The position numbers and the translations under genes are program-made. A stretch of DNA of 64,000 bases from Streptomyces fumanus (GTDB taxonomy: Bacteria; Actinomycetota; Actinomycetes; Streptomycetales; Streptomycetaceae). Shown here in pieces: positions 8,164 through 16,026 of the stretch. The notes under the pieces are model-generated. The model did no database searches. It was not told the origin of the DNA and worked only from the letters and a program-made list of their open reading frames with translations. Positions within the stretch are counted from its first letter, which is position 1; the number at the start of each line of letters is the position of its first letter. The stretch lies in NCBI RefSeq assembly GCF_014655295.1, contig NZ_BNBI01000005.1:372001-436000 (forward strand). Direction: 5' to 3'.

Positions 8164-9507
8164 TCACCGGGTGAGCCAGGTGAGGAACGAGCTCCACAGG
8201 CCGCCGCGTTCGGGCCGGCGGCCCGCCTCCGCCGACGCCGCCGTGGCCGCCTGGGCGGTCCGCTCACCGGCCGGACGGGCCGGCCGGACCGGGGTGAACC
8301 GGGCCGGGAGCGTGGCCAGCGCCCGGTTGAACGGGCCCGGCCGCCAGGTCAGGCTGTCCTCGGGGATGGCGAGTTCGATGTCCGGCAACTGGTTGAACAG
8401 GTGCTCGATGGCGGTCACCGTGATGTGCCGGGCGGGCTCCTTGGAGGGGCAGGCGTGCGGTCCCGCGCTCCACGCCAGGTGCGCCCGGTTGCTGCCCGCC
8501 TGCCGGGACTCGGCGAGCGCCGGTCCGGTGTTGGCGGCGGCGAAGCTGACCAGCACCAGGTCGCCCGCCTGCAGGTGCTGCCCGGCGAAGTCCAGGTCGG
8601 TGGCCGGGTAGTGCGGCGCGTAGTTCGACATCGGCGGGTTCTCCCACAGCGTGTCGTCGAGGGCCTCGTCGATCAGACCGCCCTCGCGCGCGTACCGGTC
8701 GTGGGTGAGCAGCCGGTGCAGCGTGTTGCCGATGAGGTTGCGCAGCGGCTCCGCGCCCGCGCCGAGCAGCAGCGCGAGCTGGTGCACCATCTCCTCGTCG
8801 GTCAGCCCCGCCTCGTGCCGCATCAGCCAGGAGGTGACGTCGTCACCGGGCTTGCTCCGCTTCAGCGCGACCAGTTCGCCGACCGCCCCGAACAGCACCT
8901 CGGTGGCCTTGTCCGCGTTGACCCCGTCGAACATCCCGGAGATGCCGAACAGCACCCGGTCGCCGATGCCGGCCGGGCAGCCGAACAGCTCGTTGAACAC
9001 GAACAGCGGCAACTGCTTGGCGTAGTCGCCGAGCAGATCGGCCGAACCGCGCCCGCCGAACTGGGAGACGAGGTACCCGGAGATCTGCTCGGTGCTCCGG
9101 CTCAGCCGCCGGGTGTCCACCCGGGCCATGCTGTCGGTGACCGCCTGGCGCAGCCGCAGATGGTCCGCGCCGTCGGCGAACATGCAGTTGGGGCGGTACG
9201 CCAGCAGCGGCGCGACCGGGCTGTCCGGGCCGACCTTGCCCTCGTTGAAGGCCCGCCAGCGCCGGGCGTCCTTGCGGAAGGTGCCGGAGTCGTGCAGCAG
9301 TTGGAGGGCGGCCGCGTAGTCGGTGACCAGGGTGGCCTCCACGCCCGGCGCCAGCTCCACGGGCGCGGCGGGCCCGTAGTGCCGCAGATAGTCGTAGTAC
9401 GCCCGCGGGTCGGCGGCGAACTCCGGCCCGTACAGCGGGACCCGGCCGCCCGAGCCGTGGGCCGGGCACCCCGGCGGGGGCACCGGGGCGGTGTCGTGAG
9501 GTTGCAT
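8164..9507 (-). CDS. cvnE: Conservon-associated cytochrome P450, CYP157-like (CvnE), non-canonical ExxR
   Basis: 447 aa, ATG 9507, 19 bp after the GTPase gene cvnD. The heme-ligand loop WSAGPHACPSK gives the Cys ligand in FxxGxHxC form, with Trp in place of Phe. The K-helix reads ALDDTLWEN, so the otherwise near-invariant ExxR is replaced by DxxW, the deviation known for CYP157 P450s in Streptomyces conservons. The I-helix is LLLGAGAEPLRNLIGN with no acid-Thr pair. An N-terminal PPPGCPAH motif is shared with the second conservon P450 in this window. Presumed partner of the cvn signalling complex; substrate unknown. The C-terminal 40 residues are Ala/Arg-rich and poorly conserved. Confidence 0.88.
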   Translation of the reverse strand: MQPHDTAPVPPPGCPAHGSGGRVPLYGPEFAADPRAYYDYLRHYGPAAPVELAPGVEATLVTDYAAALQLLHDSGTFRKDARRWRAFNEGKVGPDSPVAPLLAYRPNCMFADGADHLRLRQAVTDSMARVDTRRLSRSTEQISGYLVSQFGGRGSADLLGDYAKQLPLFVFNELFGCPAGIGDRVLFGISGMFDGVNADKATEVLFGAVGELVALKRSKPGDDVTSWLMRHEAGLTDEEMVHQLALLLGAGAEPLRNLIGNTLHRLLTHDRYAREGGLIDEALDDTLWENPPMSNYAPHYPATDLDFAGQHLQAGDLVLVSFAAANTGPALAESRQAGSNRAHLAWSAGPHACPSKEPARHITVTAIEHLFNQLPDIELAIPEDSLTWRPGPFNRALATLPARFTPVRPARPAGERTAQAATAASAEAGRRPERGGLWSSFLTWLTR

Positions 9508-9526
9508 GTCTGTCTGCTCCCGGCTT

Positions 9527-10120
9527 CTAGTGGGCGCGGTCCAGCAAATAGCGGACGAGCGTGGTCAGGGCGGCGGCGGAGGACTTCTCGTCGCGGGCGT
9601 CGCAGGTGACGACGGGGGTGTCGGCGAGCAGGTCCAGCGCCTCGCGCAGGGCCGCCTCGTCACGCGGCGGCGCGCCGGTGAAGTGGTTGACGGCGATGGC
9701 GTAGTCCAGTCCGTACTGCTCGATGAGGTCGATCACCGGGAAGGAGTCCGCCAGCCGCTCGGGGTCGACCAGGATCAGGGCGCCGAGCGCGCCGCGGGCC
9801 ATGTCCTCCCACATCTGCACGAACCGCTGCTGTCCCGGTGTCCCGAACAGGTAGAGGACCACCCGGTCGCTGATGGTGAGCCGGCCGAAGTCCATGGCGA
9901 CGGTGGTGGTCGTCTTGCCCTGGACGCCCTTGAGGTCGTCGACCGCCTCGGCGGCCCGGGTCATCGTCTCCTCGGTGGACAGCGGCTCGATCTCGGAGAT
10001 CGACCCGATGAAGGTGGTCTTGCCCACCGCGAAGTGCCCCACCACGAGGATCTTCACCGCGGTCTGGGTCGCCCCGCCGCGGACGTACGCCTGCTCACCC
10101 AAACTTGGCGCGGAGACCAT
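9527..10120 (-). CDS. cvnD: Conservon Ras-like GTPase CvnD
   Basis: 197 aa. The P-loop is GHFAVGKTT (residues 28-36). Switch region TTTTVAMDFGR precedes the G3 element FGTPGQQRF, and G4 is reduced to AVNHF instead of NKxD. This is the normal MglA/CvnD-type actinobacterial small GTPase of about 195 aa. The start overlaps the end of cvnC by 26 bp. Known model for the family: CvnA-D form a membrane-associated heterocomplex resembling a eukaryotic G-protein-coupled system, and CvnD is the nucleotide switch. Confidence 0.9.
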   Translation of the reverse strand: MVSAPSLGEQAYVRGGATQTAVKILVVGHFAVGKTTFIGSISEIEPLSTEETMTRAAEAVDDLKGVQGKTTTTVAMDFGRLTISDRVVLYLFGTPGQQRFVQMWEDMARGALGALILVDPERLADSFPVIDLIEQYGLDYAIAVNHFTGAPPRDEAALREALDLLADTPVVTCDARDEKSSAAALTTLVRYLLDRAH

Positions 10121-10472
10121 TGAGCACCTCCTGAAGGATCTCCCGGTCGGCGAGCGCCGCCGGGGCCACCGGCGGACGGGTGACGAGGTGGCCGCCCTCC
10201 GCCAGGGAGGACAGCAGGATCCGCACCACGCCCAGCGGCAGTTGGGTGTGCCCGGCGACCTCGGCGACCGACAGGTAACCGGCGGAGCACAGGTCGAGCA
10301 GCGTCTGCTCCTCGGGGGAGAGCCGGGCCGGCCGCCGCGGGTCCGCGGGCGCCGCCGTGACCAGGGTGATCAGGGAGAGCTGCTCCTCGTCGGGCAGCTC
10401 CCGCCCCTTGGTGATGACGTACGGCCGTACTAACGGGGCCGCCTCCGGCTCCCAGGCGTCCCGGTCGGTCAT
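10095..10472 (-). CDS. cvnC: Conservon DUF742 winged-helix protein CvnC, with a TTA codon
   Basis: 125 aa, ATGA overlap with cvnB. DUF742 architecture: an N-terminal acidic lead-in, then LIxLV-type strand, then a winged-helix part with VAGHTQLPLGVVRILLSSLAEGGHL. The codon for Leu 14 is TTA (complement of 10431-10433), which in Streptomyces needs the bldA tRNA, so translation of this operon may be developmentally gated. The matching gene of conservon 2 has no TTA that I could find. Confidence 0.9.
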   Translation of the reverse strand: MTDRDAWEPEAAPLVRPYVITKGRELPDEEQLSLITLVTAAPADPRRPARLSPEEQTLLDLCSAGYLSVAEVAGHTQLPLGVVRILLSSLAEGGHLVTRPPVAPAALADREILQEVLNGLRAKFG

Positions 10473-10870
10473 GAGGTGCCGCCGATGTTCTCGCGCGGTG
10501 GCGCCGTCAGCCGCTTGCCGAGCTGCGCGACGAGCTGCTGCATCCGGAACGTGATGTCTGCCATGTCCACGTCCGGCGAGGCGGAGACGCCCAGGTAGGC
10601 GCCCTCACCGGCGGAGATAAGGAAGACCCAGCCGCCGTCGAACTCGACCAGCGTCTGCCGCCAGGCGGCCTTCGGGTCCTCGCAGAAGAAGCCCAGCGTG
10701 CGGCTGAGCGACTGCACCCCGCTCATCGCCGCCGCGACCCGGTCGGCGTCGTCCCGGTCGAAGTCCTGGGTCCGGGCCATCAGCAGGCCGTCCGCGGAGA
10801 TCAGGACGGCGTGCAGGGCCCCGGGAATCTCCAGGGCGCTGTCGAGCATCCAAGACAGATCGTCGTTCAC
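10469..10870 (-). CDS. cvnB: Conservon roadblock/LC7-domain protein CvnB
   Basis: 133 aa. The roadblock fold is recognisable from IPGALHAVLISADGLLMART, then DADRVAAAMSGVQSLSRTLG and an ending strand GAYLGVSASPDVD. This protein class acts as GTPase-activating or scaffold subunit for CvnD in the accepted model. It overlaps cvnA and cvnC by 4 bp each, so stoichiometric co-translation is likely. Confidence 0.9.
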   Translation of the reverse strand: MNDDLSWMLDSALEIPGALHAVLISADGLLMARTQDFDRDDADRVAAAMSGVQSLSRTLGFFCEDPKAAWRQTLVEFDGGWVFLISAGEGAYLGVSASPDVDMADITFRMQQLVAQLGKRLTAPPRENIGGTS

Positions 10871-12036
10871 GAGTCCTCATGTCCTTCGCTGCTTGCACCA
10901 CGTGTGCTGCTCGTGCGGTCCGCGCCCTCCGGTCCGGTGGCCCGGCCGGTCCGCGTGCCCCGCTGGAAGGCGCCCATGATCTGCGCCTGCTCGGAGCCGG
11001 AACGGACCGCGGGCCGCGCCGCGGGGGCGCTGCCGGGCACGATGGCCATCGGCCGCTTGCGGCGCCGCCGGGGCAGCCCGTCGGCGGTGGCGGCGGCGGA
11101 CAGCGCCGGCTCGGGCCCGTCCCCGGCGTCGACGGCGGTGCGTACGGTGGCGGGGGCGGGCGCCTTGCGCTCCGGCATGGCGGTCAGCAGCTCGTGCGGC
11201 AGCAGCACGACCGCGCGGACACCTCCGTAGGGGGAGGAGGTGTCCACCGACACCTCGAAGCCGAAGCGCTCGCAGAGCAGGCCGATCACGGCGAAGCCGA
11301 ACTGCGGCGGGTTGCCGAGCCCGGCCACCCCGGAGGCGCGCTCGCTGGAGAGCAGCTTCTCGGCGCGGGTCCGCTCCTCGTCGCTCATGCCGACACCGGC
11401 GTCGTCGACGACCACGCAGATGCCCTTGGGCACGGTACGGATGTTGATCTCGACGACGGTGTCCGGGCTGGAGTAGCTGGTGGCGTTGTCGAGCAGTTCG
11501 GCCAGGGCGAGGGCCACGGGCTCGACGGCCCGGCTGGTGATGCCGAAGTCGACCTGGGAGAGGATCTCCACCCGCCGGAAGTGCCGGATGCGGCCCTGCG
11601 CGCTGCGCACCACGTCGTACACCGAGGCGGTGTCCCGCCGGCCGCCCAGCCAGCCGTCGCAGAGCACCGCGATGGACTGGGCGCGGCGGCCGAACTGCGA
11701 GTTGGTGTGGTCGATCTCCAGCAGGTCCTGGAGCATGGCCGAGTCGCCGTACTTGCTCTGCAGGCGGGACAGCACCAACTGCTGCTCGGCGGCCAGGCCC
11801 TGGAGGGTCCGCATGGCGGACTTCAGGACGGTCTTGGTCTCCTCCTCGGCTTGCTCCTGAGCCGCCCGGACCGACTGCTCGTAGCCGGTCTCCAGCTCTG
11901 TGTACCGTTCCCCCAGGCCCTGGATCTCCTGTCGCAGCAACCGGACCGTCCTGCGCTGGCGGACGGCCATGGTGCTGGTGGCGACGAATGCGACGAGGAG
12001 AGCCCAGAACAGGGGGTTCTCTATGTATTCCGTCAT
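10867..12036 (-). CDS. cvnA: Conservon membrane sensor kinase-like ATPase CvnA
   Basis: 389 aa. I chose ATG 12036 (MTEYIENPLFWALLVAF) because it opens directly into a membrane segment and has GAAGAGAG upstream; a longer start at 12084 has no SD. After one transmembrane helix comes a coiled region (about 28-80), then a nitrate-sensor-like dimer region with LQDLLEIDHTNSQFGRRAQS, in which H replaces a true phospho-acceptor context. A GHKL ATPase follows, with ELLDNATSYSSPDT (N box), DDAGVGMSDEE (G1) and FGFAVIGLLCERFGF. The C-terminus is a basic low-complexity tail. Head gene of conservon 1, divergent from the DUF2975 gene. Confidence 0.9.
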   Translation of the reverse strand: MTEYIENPLFWALLVAFVATSTMAVRQRRTVRLLRQEIQGLGERYTELETGYEQSVRAAQEQAEEETKTVLKSAMRTLQGLAAEQQLVLSRLQSKYGDSAMLQDLLEIDHTNSQFGRRAQSIAVLCDGWLGGRRDTASVYDVVRSAQGRIRHFRRVEILSQVDFGITSRAVEPVALALAELLDNATSYSSPDTVVEINIRTVPKGICVVVDDAGVGMSDEERTRAEKLLSSERASGVAGLGNPPQFGFAVIGLLCERFGFEVSVDTSSPYGGVRAVVLLPHELLTAMPERKAPAPATVRTAVDAGDGPEPALSAAATADGLPRRRRKRPMAIVPGSAPAARPAVRSGSEQAQIMGAFQRGTRTGRATGPEGADRTSSTRGASSEGHEDS

Positions 12037-12133
12037 AAGACTCTCTTCAGGCGACTGACGGCCAACGTGCTGATGTCCCGTCATGTGCGGGCGGCCAGTA
12101 CCCCCGTGCCACCCATCGGCCCGCTCCGCAAAC

Positions 12134-12152
12134 GCGGTGATCGTATCACCGC
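12134..12152. promoter_or_regulatory. 8-bp inverted repeat upstream of conservon 1
   Basis: GCGGTGAT-CGT-ATCACCGC, perfect arms with a 3-nt spacer, lying about 100 bp upstream of the cvnA start in a 295-bp divergent intergenic region. The compact spacing is typical of a dimeric HTH operator. It could serve either cvnA or the DUF2975 operon. The regulator is unknown. Confidence 0.5.
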
Positions 12153-12283
12153 TCGATCAGGTGAAATTACGTCAGGAAACGCGCAGGATCGGTCTGTTGT
12201 GCCAACAGGCTGTGGCCGCCGGGTTGCCCGCCCCACCCTCTTTCCCGACGAACGGACGAGGTTCCGTCCTGTCTTGCCCAACC

Positions 12284-12322
12284 TATCGAAACTCGATAGA
12301 TTTCCATTGTTACTCGATGGAA
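12284..12322. promoter_or_regulatory. Operator-like palindromes upstream of the DUF2975/HTH pair
   Basis: TATCGA-AAC-TCGATA (12284-12298) is immediately followed by a second inverted repeat, TTCCAT-N9-ATGGAA (12302-12322). The decamer ACTCGATAGA also recurs as ACTCGATGGA (12291 and 12312). All lie within 50 bp of the start and of the SD AAGGAG (12321). The HTH protein encoded by the second gene of the operon is the obvious candidate ligand (inference). Confidence 0.55.
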
Positions 12323-12331
12323 GGAGCTGCG

Positions 12332-12829
12332 ATGGGAAAGGTGACGGTGCTGGCGTTGCGCGCCGTGCTCGGGGTACTGCTCACCGGCTCGGTGTTCGTG
12401 CAGGCGGTGATGGTGCCCCTGGTCGCCGCCGACGTGCGGGAGGCCGACCCGGAACCGGCCTTCCCCCGGACCCCGTTCCTGGTGATCCTCGTGCTGGGGA
12501 TCGTGACGGCCCAGGTCGTGCTGGTCTGCGTGTGGAAGCTGGTGACGATGGTGCGGCGCGGCACGGTCTTCTCGCACGCCGCCTTCCGGTACGTGCACAC
12601 CGTGCTGGGCGCGGTCGTGGCCGCCGCGCTCCTGCTGTTCGCGCTGGCGGTGGTGCTGGCGCCGGGCGAGGCGGTCGCCCCCGGTGTGGTCCTGCTGATC
12701 TGCGGGGCCGTGGTCGCCGCCCTGGGCGTCGCGCTGATCGTGCTGGTCCTGCGGATGCTGCTCGCCCAGGCCGTGGCGCGGGACGTCGAGGCGGCGCGGA
12801 TGCGGGCCGAGCTGGCCGAGGTGATCTGA
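12332..12829 (+). CDS. DUF2975-family membrane protein
   Basis: 165 aa, ATG 12332 with AAGGAG 5 nt upstream. Four hydrophobic segments are seen: near residues 8-28, 45-68, 85-110 and 115-140. This is the layout of DUF2975, small integral membrane proteins that are nearly always paired with a YozG-type HTH regulator, as here. A short basic cytoplasmic loop KLVTMVRRGTVFSH precedes the third segment. The function of the family is not established. Its operon partnership suggests the membrane protein modulates or is controlled by the regulator. Confidence 0.8.
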   Translation: MGKVTVLALRAVLGVLLTGSVFVQAVMVPLVAADVREADPEPAFPRTPFLVILVLGIVTAQVVLVCVWKLVTMVRRGTVFSHAAFRYVHTVLGAVVAAALLLFALAVVLAPGEAVAPGVVLLICGAVVAALGVALIVLVLRMLLAQAVARDVEAARMRAELAEVI

Positions 12830-13113
12830 TGCCGATCGTCGTCGACATCGACGTGATGCTGGCGCGGCGCAAGATGTCCGTGGGCGAGCTGGCGGAACGC
12901 GTGGGGATCACGCCCGCCAACCTGGCGGTGCTCAAGAACGGCCGCGCCAAGGCGGTCCGCTTCACCACCCTCGCCGCGTTGTGCGAGGTCCTCGACTGCC
13001 AGCCGGGCGACCTGCTGCGCTGGGAGGCGGACGGGACGGCCGGTACGGACGGGACGGACGGGGCGGCCGACCCGGAGGCGGCGCGAGCGGAGGGCGCGGG
13101 CCGCCGCGCCTGA
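12829..13113 (+). CDS. Small Cro/C1-type HTH regulator (YozG-like)
   Basis: 94 aa. ATG 12829 overlaps the DUF2975 stop by one base. The HTH spans about residues 15-62: KMSVGELAERVGITPANLAVLKNG, with recognition helix ANLAVLKNGRA, followed by LAALCEVLDCQPGDLLRW. The last 25 residues are a low-complexity Gly/Asp/Ala extension not seen in the core family (about 65-70 aa). Likely autoregulator of the two-gene operon through the palindromes at 12284-12322. Confidence 0.85.
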   Translation: MPIVVDIDVMLARRKMSVGELAERVGITPANLAVLKNGRAKAVRFTTLAALCEVLDCQPGDLLRWEADGTAGTDGTDGAADPEAARAEGAGRRA

Positions 13114-13138
13114 CCCGCACGCCGGCCACCCCGGCCCC

Positions 13139-13212
13139 GCGTCTCAGGCCCCCCGCCTCACACCCCGGCGTCTCAGGCCCCCCTCACACCCCCCGGCGTC
13201 TCAGGCCCCCCG
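13139..13212 (+). repeat. 28-29-bp GC-rich tandem repeat (about 2.5 copies)
   Basis: The unit GCGTCTCAGGCCCCCC starts at 13139, 13168 and 13196, with CTCACACCCC between units. The third copy runs into the last codons and stop of paaK on the other strand. It fills the space between the HTH gene and paaK where a terminator would be expected, and may have arisen by replication slippage. Confidence 0.7.
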
Positions 13213-14553
13213 CAGATCCTGTACCCGGCGGATCTTGCCCACCGAGCGTTCCAGGGTCCCGGGGTCGACGATCTCCACGTCGACCGTGACGCCGACGCCC
13301 TCCTTCACGCTCCGGGCGACGGCCCCGGCCGCCGTCTCCCGGTCGCCGGGCACGGCGTCCGGACGGGCCTCGACGCGGACGGTCATATGGTCCATCCGGC
13401 CCCGCCTGTCGAGCCGGAGCTGGAAGTGCGGGGCGACACCGGGGGTGCGCAGCACGATCTCCTCGATCTGGCCGGGGAAGACGTTCACCCCGCGCAGGAT
13501 GATCATGTCGTCGCAGCGGCCGGTGATCTTCTCGATGCGCCGGAAGGCGGGCCGGGCGGTGCCCGGCAGCAGCCGGGTCAGGTCCCGGGTGCGGTACCGG
13601 ATCACCGGCTGGGCCTCCCGGGTCAGCGTGGTGAGGACCAGCTCACCGCCCTCGCCCTCGGCGAGCACCTCGTCCGTCACCGGGTCGACGATCTCCGGGT
13701 AGACGTGGTCCTCCCACACGTGCAGCCCGTCCTTGGTCTCCACGCACTCCTGCGCCACCCCGGGGCCCATCACCTCCGACAGCCCGTATATGTCGACGGC
13801 GTGCAGGTCCATGCGCTCCTCGATCTCCCGGCGCATCTCCTCCGTCCACGGCTCCGCCCCGAAGACGCCGATCCGCAGCGAGGTCGTGCGCGGATCGACG
13901 CCCTGCCGTTCGAACTCGTCCAGCAGGGTGAGCATGTACGACGGCGTCACCATGATGACCTCGGGCCGGAAGTCCTGGATGATCCGCACCTGCCGCGCGG
14001 TCATGCCGCCCGAGGCGGGGATCACCGTGCACCCGGCCCGCTCCGCGCCGTAGTGCGCGCCGAGACCGCCGGTGAACAGGCCGTAGCCGTAGCTGATGTG
14101 CACCTTGTGGCCGGGCCGGGCACCGGCGGCGCGCAGCGAGCGGGCGACCAGCCCGGCCCACGTCGACAGGTCGCGCTCGGTGTAGCCGACGACGGTCGGC
14201 CGGCCGGTGGTGCCGCTGGAGGCGTGCACGCGCCGCACGTCGGCCATCGGCACGGCGAGCATCCCGAACGGGTAGGAGTCCCGCAGGTCCGCCTTGGTGG
14301 TGAACGGGAACCGCGCCAGATCGGCCAGGGTCCGGCAGTCCTCGGGCCGCACCCCCGCCGCGTCGAACTTCTCGCGGTACAGCTCCACGTTGTCGTACGC
14401 GTGCCGCAGCGTCGCGCGCAGCCGGCGCACCTGCGTCTCGCGGAGCTCCTCGGGGGTCAGCCGCTCGGCGTCGTCCAGCAGCTCGGCCGGAACCGGCTCG
14501 CCCCGGCGGACCGGCCCGGCGGCGGGGGTGTTCGGGTGCGGGTCACTGCTCAT
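13201..14553 (-). CDS. paaK: Phenylacetate-CoA ligase
   Basis: 450 aa. ATG 14553 is preceded by GGAGGAG. It is an ANL-superfamily adenylating enzyme: the P-loop-like ASSGTTGRPTVVGYT near residue 110, YGLSEVMGPG (A5-type motif) and the C-terminal hinge with RGVNVFPGQIEEI. These match PaaK, which converts phenylacetate, ATP and CoA to phenylacetyl-CoA, the obligatory first step of the aerobic hybrid pathway. It is divergent from paaABCDE, whose multicomponent oxygenase uses its product. The 193-bp intergenic region holds two 14-bp TetR/PaaR-like operator candidates, one only about 25 bp from this start. Confidence 0.93.
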   Translation of the reverse strand: MSSDPHPNTPAAGPVRRGEPVPAELLDDAERLTPEELRETQVRRLRATLRHAYDNVELYREKFDAAGVRPEDCRTLADLARFPFTTKADLRDSYPFGMLAVPMADVRRVHASSGTTGRPTVVGYTERDLSTWAGLVARSLRAAGARPGHKVHISYGYGLFTGGLGAHYGAERAGCTVIPASGGMTARQVRIIQDFRPEVIMVTPSYMLTLLDEFERQGVDPRTTSLRIGVFGAEPWTEEMRREIEERMDLHAVDIYGLSEVMGPGVAQECVETKDGLHVWEDHVYPEIVDPVTDEVLAEGEGGELVLTTLTREAQPVIRYRTRDLTRLLPGTARPAFRRIEKITGRCDDMIILRGVNVFPGQIEEIVLRTPGVAPHFQLRLDRRGRMDHMTVRVEARPDAVPGDRETAAGAVARSVKEGVGVTVDVEIVDPGTLERSVGKIRRVQDLRGA

Positions 14554-14577
14554 CGCGGCTCCTCCACCGATGTGCCG

Positions 14578-14591
14578 ACCGAACATTCGGT
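14578..14591. promoter_or_regulatory. Putative PaaR/TetR operator, paaK side
   Basis: ACCGAACATTCGGT: perfect ACCGAA/TTCGGT arms around CA. The ACCG-N6-CGGT geometry equals the core of the PaaR operator I recall from corynebacteria (ACCGNNCGNNCGGT). It lies 25 bp upstream of the paaK start, suited to repression of paaK. Confidence 0.5.
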
Positions 14592-14710
14592 AAGCGCGCG
14601 GCACCGTCAAGAAACCAAGGCCGGCCGGGCGCTGTCAAGGGGACGTGCGGAAGGCGGAAATCCATCGGCCCCGACGGTTGCCGGGACCCGGGGGACTGGT
14701 TCTATCATGA

Positions 14711-14728
14711 ACCGAACGAATGGTCGGT
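14711..14728. promoter_or_regulatory. Second operator-like site and -10 region upstream of paaA
   Basis: AACGAATGGTCGGT (14715-14728) repeats the ACCG-N6-CGGT geometry with one mismatch in the left half; ACCGAA just before it (14711-14716) offers an alternative left arm. A TATCAT hexamer (14703-14708) immediately upstream could be the -10 of the paaA promoter, so a bound repressor would sit at the transcription start. No paaR gene is in the window. Confidence 0.45.
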
Positions 14729-14746
14729 TGGGGAGAGGTGACCGAG

Positions 14747-15730
14747 ATGGCGGCACGGCAGGCCGGGCCGGCGGCGCACGAGGCGCCCCCGGAACTCCAG
14801 CAGCACTTCGACGCGACGATCGCCCGTGACCAGCGGATCGAGCCGCGCGACTGGATGCCCGACGGCTACCGCTCCACCCTGATCCGCCAGATCGCCCAGC
14901 ACGCCCACTCCGAGATCATCGGCATGCAGCCCGAGGGCGAGTGGATCACCCGCGCCCCCTCGCTGCGCCGCAAGGCGATCCTGTTCGCCAAGGTCCAGGA
15001 CGAGGCCGGCCACGGCCTGTACCTGTACGCGGCGGCCGAGACGCTCGGCGCCGACCGCGCGGACCTCACCCGGCGGCTGATCGAGGGCCACCAGAAGTAC
15101 TCGTCGATCTTCAACTACCCGACGCCGACCTTCGCCGACGTCGGTGTGATCGGCTGGTTCGTGGACGGCGCCGCGATCTGCAACCAGGTCCCCCTGTGCC
15201 GCAGCTCCTACGGCCCCTACGCCCGCGCCATGGTGCGGATCTGCAAGGAGGAGTCCTTCCACCAGCGGCAGGGCTACGAGCTGCTGAGGACGATGATGCG
15301 CGGCACCGACGCCCAGCGGGAGATGGTGCAGGACGCGGTGGACCGCTGGTGGTGGCCGTCGCTGATGATGTTCGGCCCGCCCGACGACGCCTCGCCCAAC
15401 TCCGCCCGCTCGATGGCCTGGAAGATCAAGCGGCACAGCAACGACGAACTGCGCCAGCGCTTCGTCGACATGACCGTCCCGCAGGCCGAGAAGCTCGGCG
15501 TCACCCTCCCCGACCCCGAACTGCGCTGGAACCCGGAGCGCGGCCACCACGACTTCGGCACCCCCGACTGGGACGAGCTGACCCGGGTCATCCAGGGCGA
15601 CGGACCGTGCAACGCCCAGCGCGTGCGGCGGCGCCGCACCGCCCACGAGGAGGGCGCCTGGGTGCGCGAGGCCGCCGCCGCGCACGCCGCCAAGCGGGCC
15701 GCCCGCAGCGAGAAGGGAGCGGTGGCATGA
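14747..15730 (+). CDS. paaA: Phenylacetyl-CoA 1,2-epoxidase catalytic subunit PaaA
   Basis: 327 aa. ATG 14747 was preferred to an upstream ATG at 14720 because the SD-like GGGGAGAGG lies just before it and homologues begin near this point. It is a ferritin-like diiron subunit: an E..H pair in [13 protein letters not shown] and the second carboxylate-His set in [35 protein letters not shown] is the characteristic N-terminal PaaA sequence. With PaaC it forms the core that epoxidises phenylacetyl-CoA using electrons from PaaE. First gene of a tightly packed operon, overlapping paaB by 4 bp. Confidence 0.95.
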   Translation: MAARQAGPAAHEAPPELQQHFDATIARDQRIEPRDWMPDGYRSTLIRQIAQHAHSEIIGMQPEGEWITRAPSLRRKAILFAKVQDEAGHGLYLYAAAETLGADRADLTRRLIEGHQKYSSIFNYPTPTFADVGVIGWFVDGAAICNQVPLCRSSYGPYARAMVRICKEESFHQRQGYELLRTMMRGTDAQREMVQDAVDRWWWPSLMMFGPPDDASPNSARSMAWKIKRHSNDELRQRFVDMTVPQAEKLGVTLPDPELRWNPERGHHDFGTPDWDELTRVIQGDGPCNAQRVRRRRTAHEEGAWVREAAAAHAAKRAARSEKGAVA

Positions 15731-16017
15731 CCGCCGAGCGCGACTGGCCCCTGTACGAGGTGTTCGTCCGCGGCAAGCGGGGCCTCAACCACGTCCACGT
15801 CGGCTCGCTGCACGCCGCCGACGACCGGATGGCCCTCACCCACGCCCGGGACCTCTACACCCGGCGCAACGAGGGGGTGAGCATCTGGGTGGTGCGCTCC
15901 GCGCACATCGCCGCCTCCACCCGCGACGAGAAGGACCCCTTCTTCGACCCGAGCGCCGACAAGGTGTACCGCCACCCCACCTTCTACGACATCCCCGACG
16001 ACGTCCCGCACATCTAG
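15727..16017 (+). CDS. paaB: Phenylacetyl-CoA epoxidase subunit PaaB
   Basis: 96 aa, ATGA overlap with paaA. The sequence [21 protein letters not shown] near the N-terminus is the PaaB hallmark, followed by [21 protein letters not shown]. Small non-catalytic subunit that bridges PaaAC heterodimers in the known complex. Length is typical (about 95). Confidence 0.95.
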   Translation: MTAERDWPLYEVFVRGKRGLNHVHVGSLHAADDRMALTHARDLYTRRNEGVSIWVVRSAHIAASTRDEKDPFFDPSADKVYRHPTFYDIPDDVPHI

Positions 16018-16026
16018 GAGCAGGGC

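Noticed and set aside
13139..13212. GC-rich tandem repeat considered as a CRISPR or attachment site
   Set aside because: Only 2.5 near-identical 28-29-bp units without spacers, and no integrase gene nearby.
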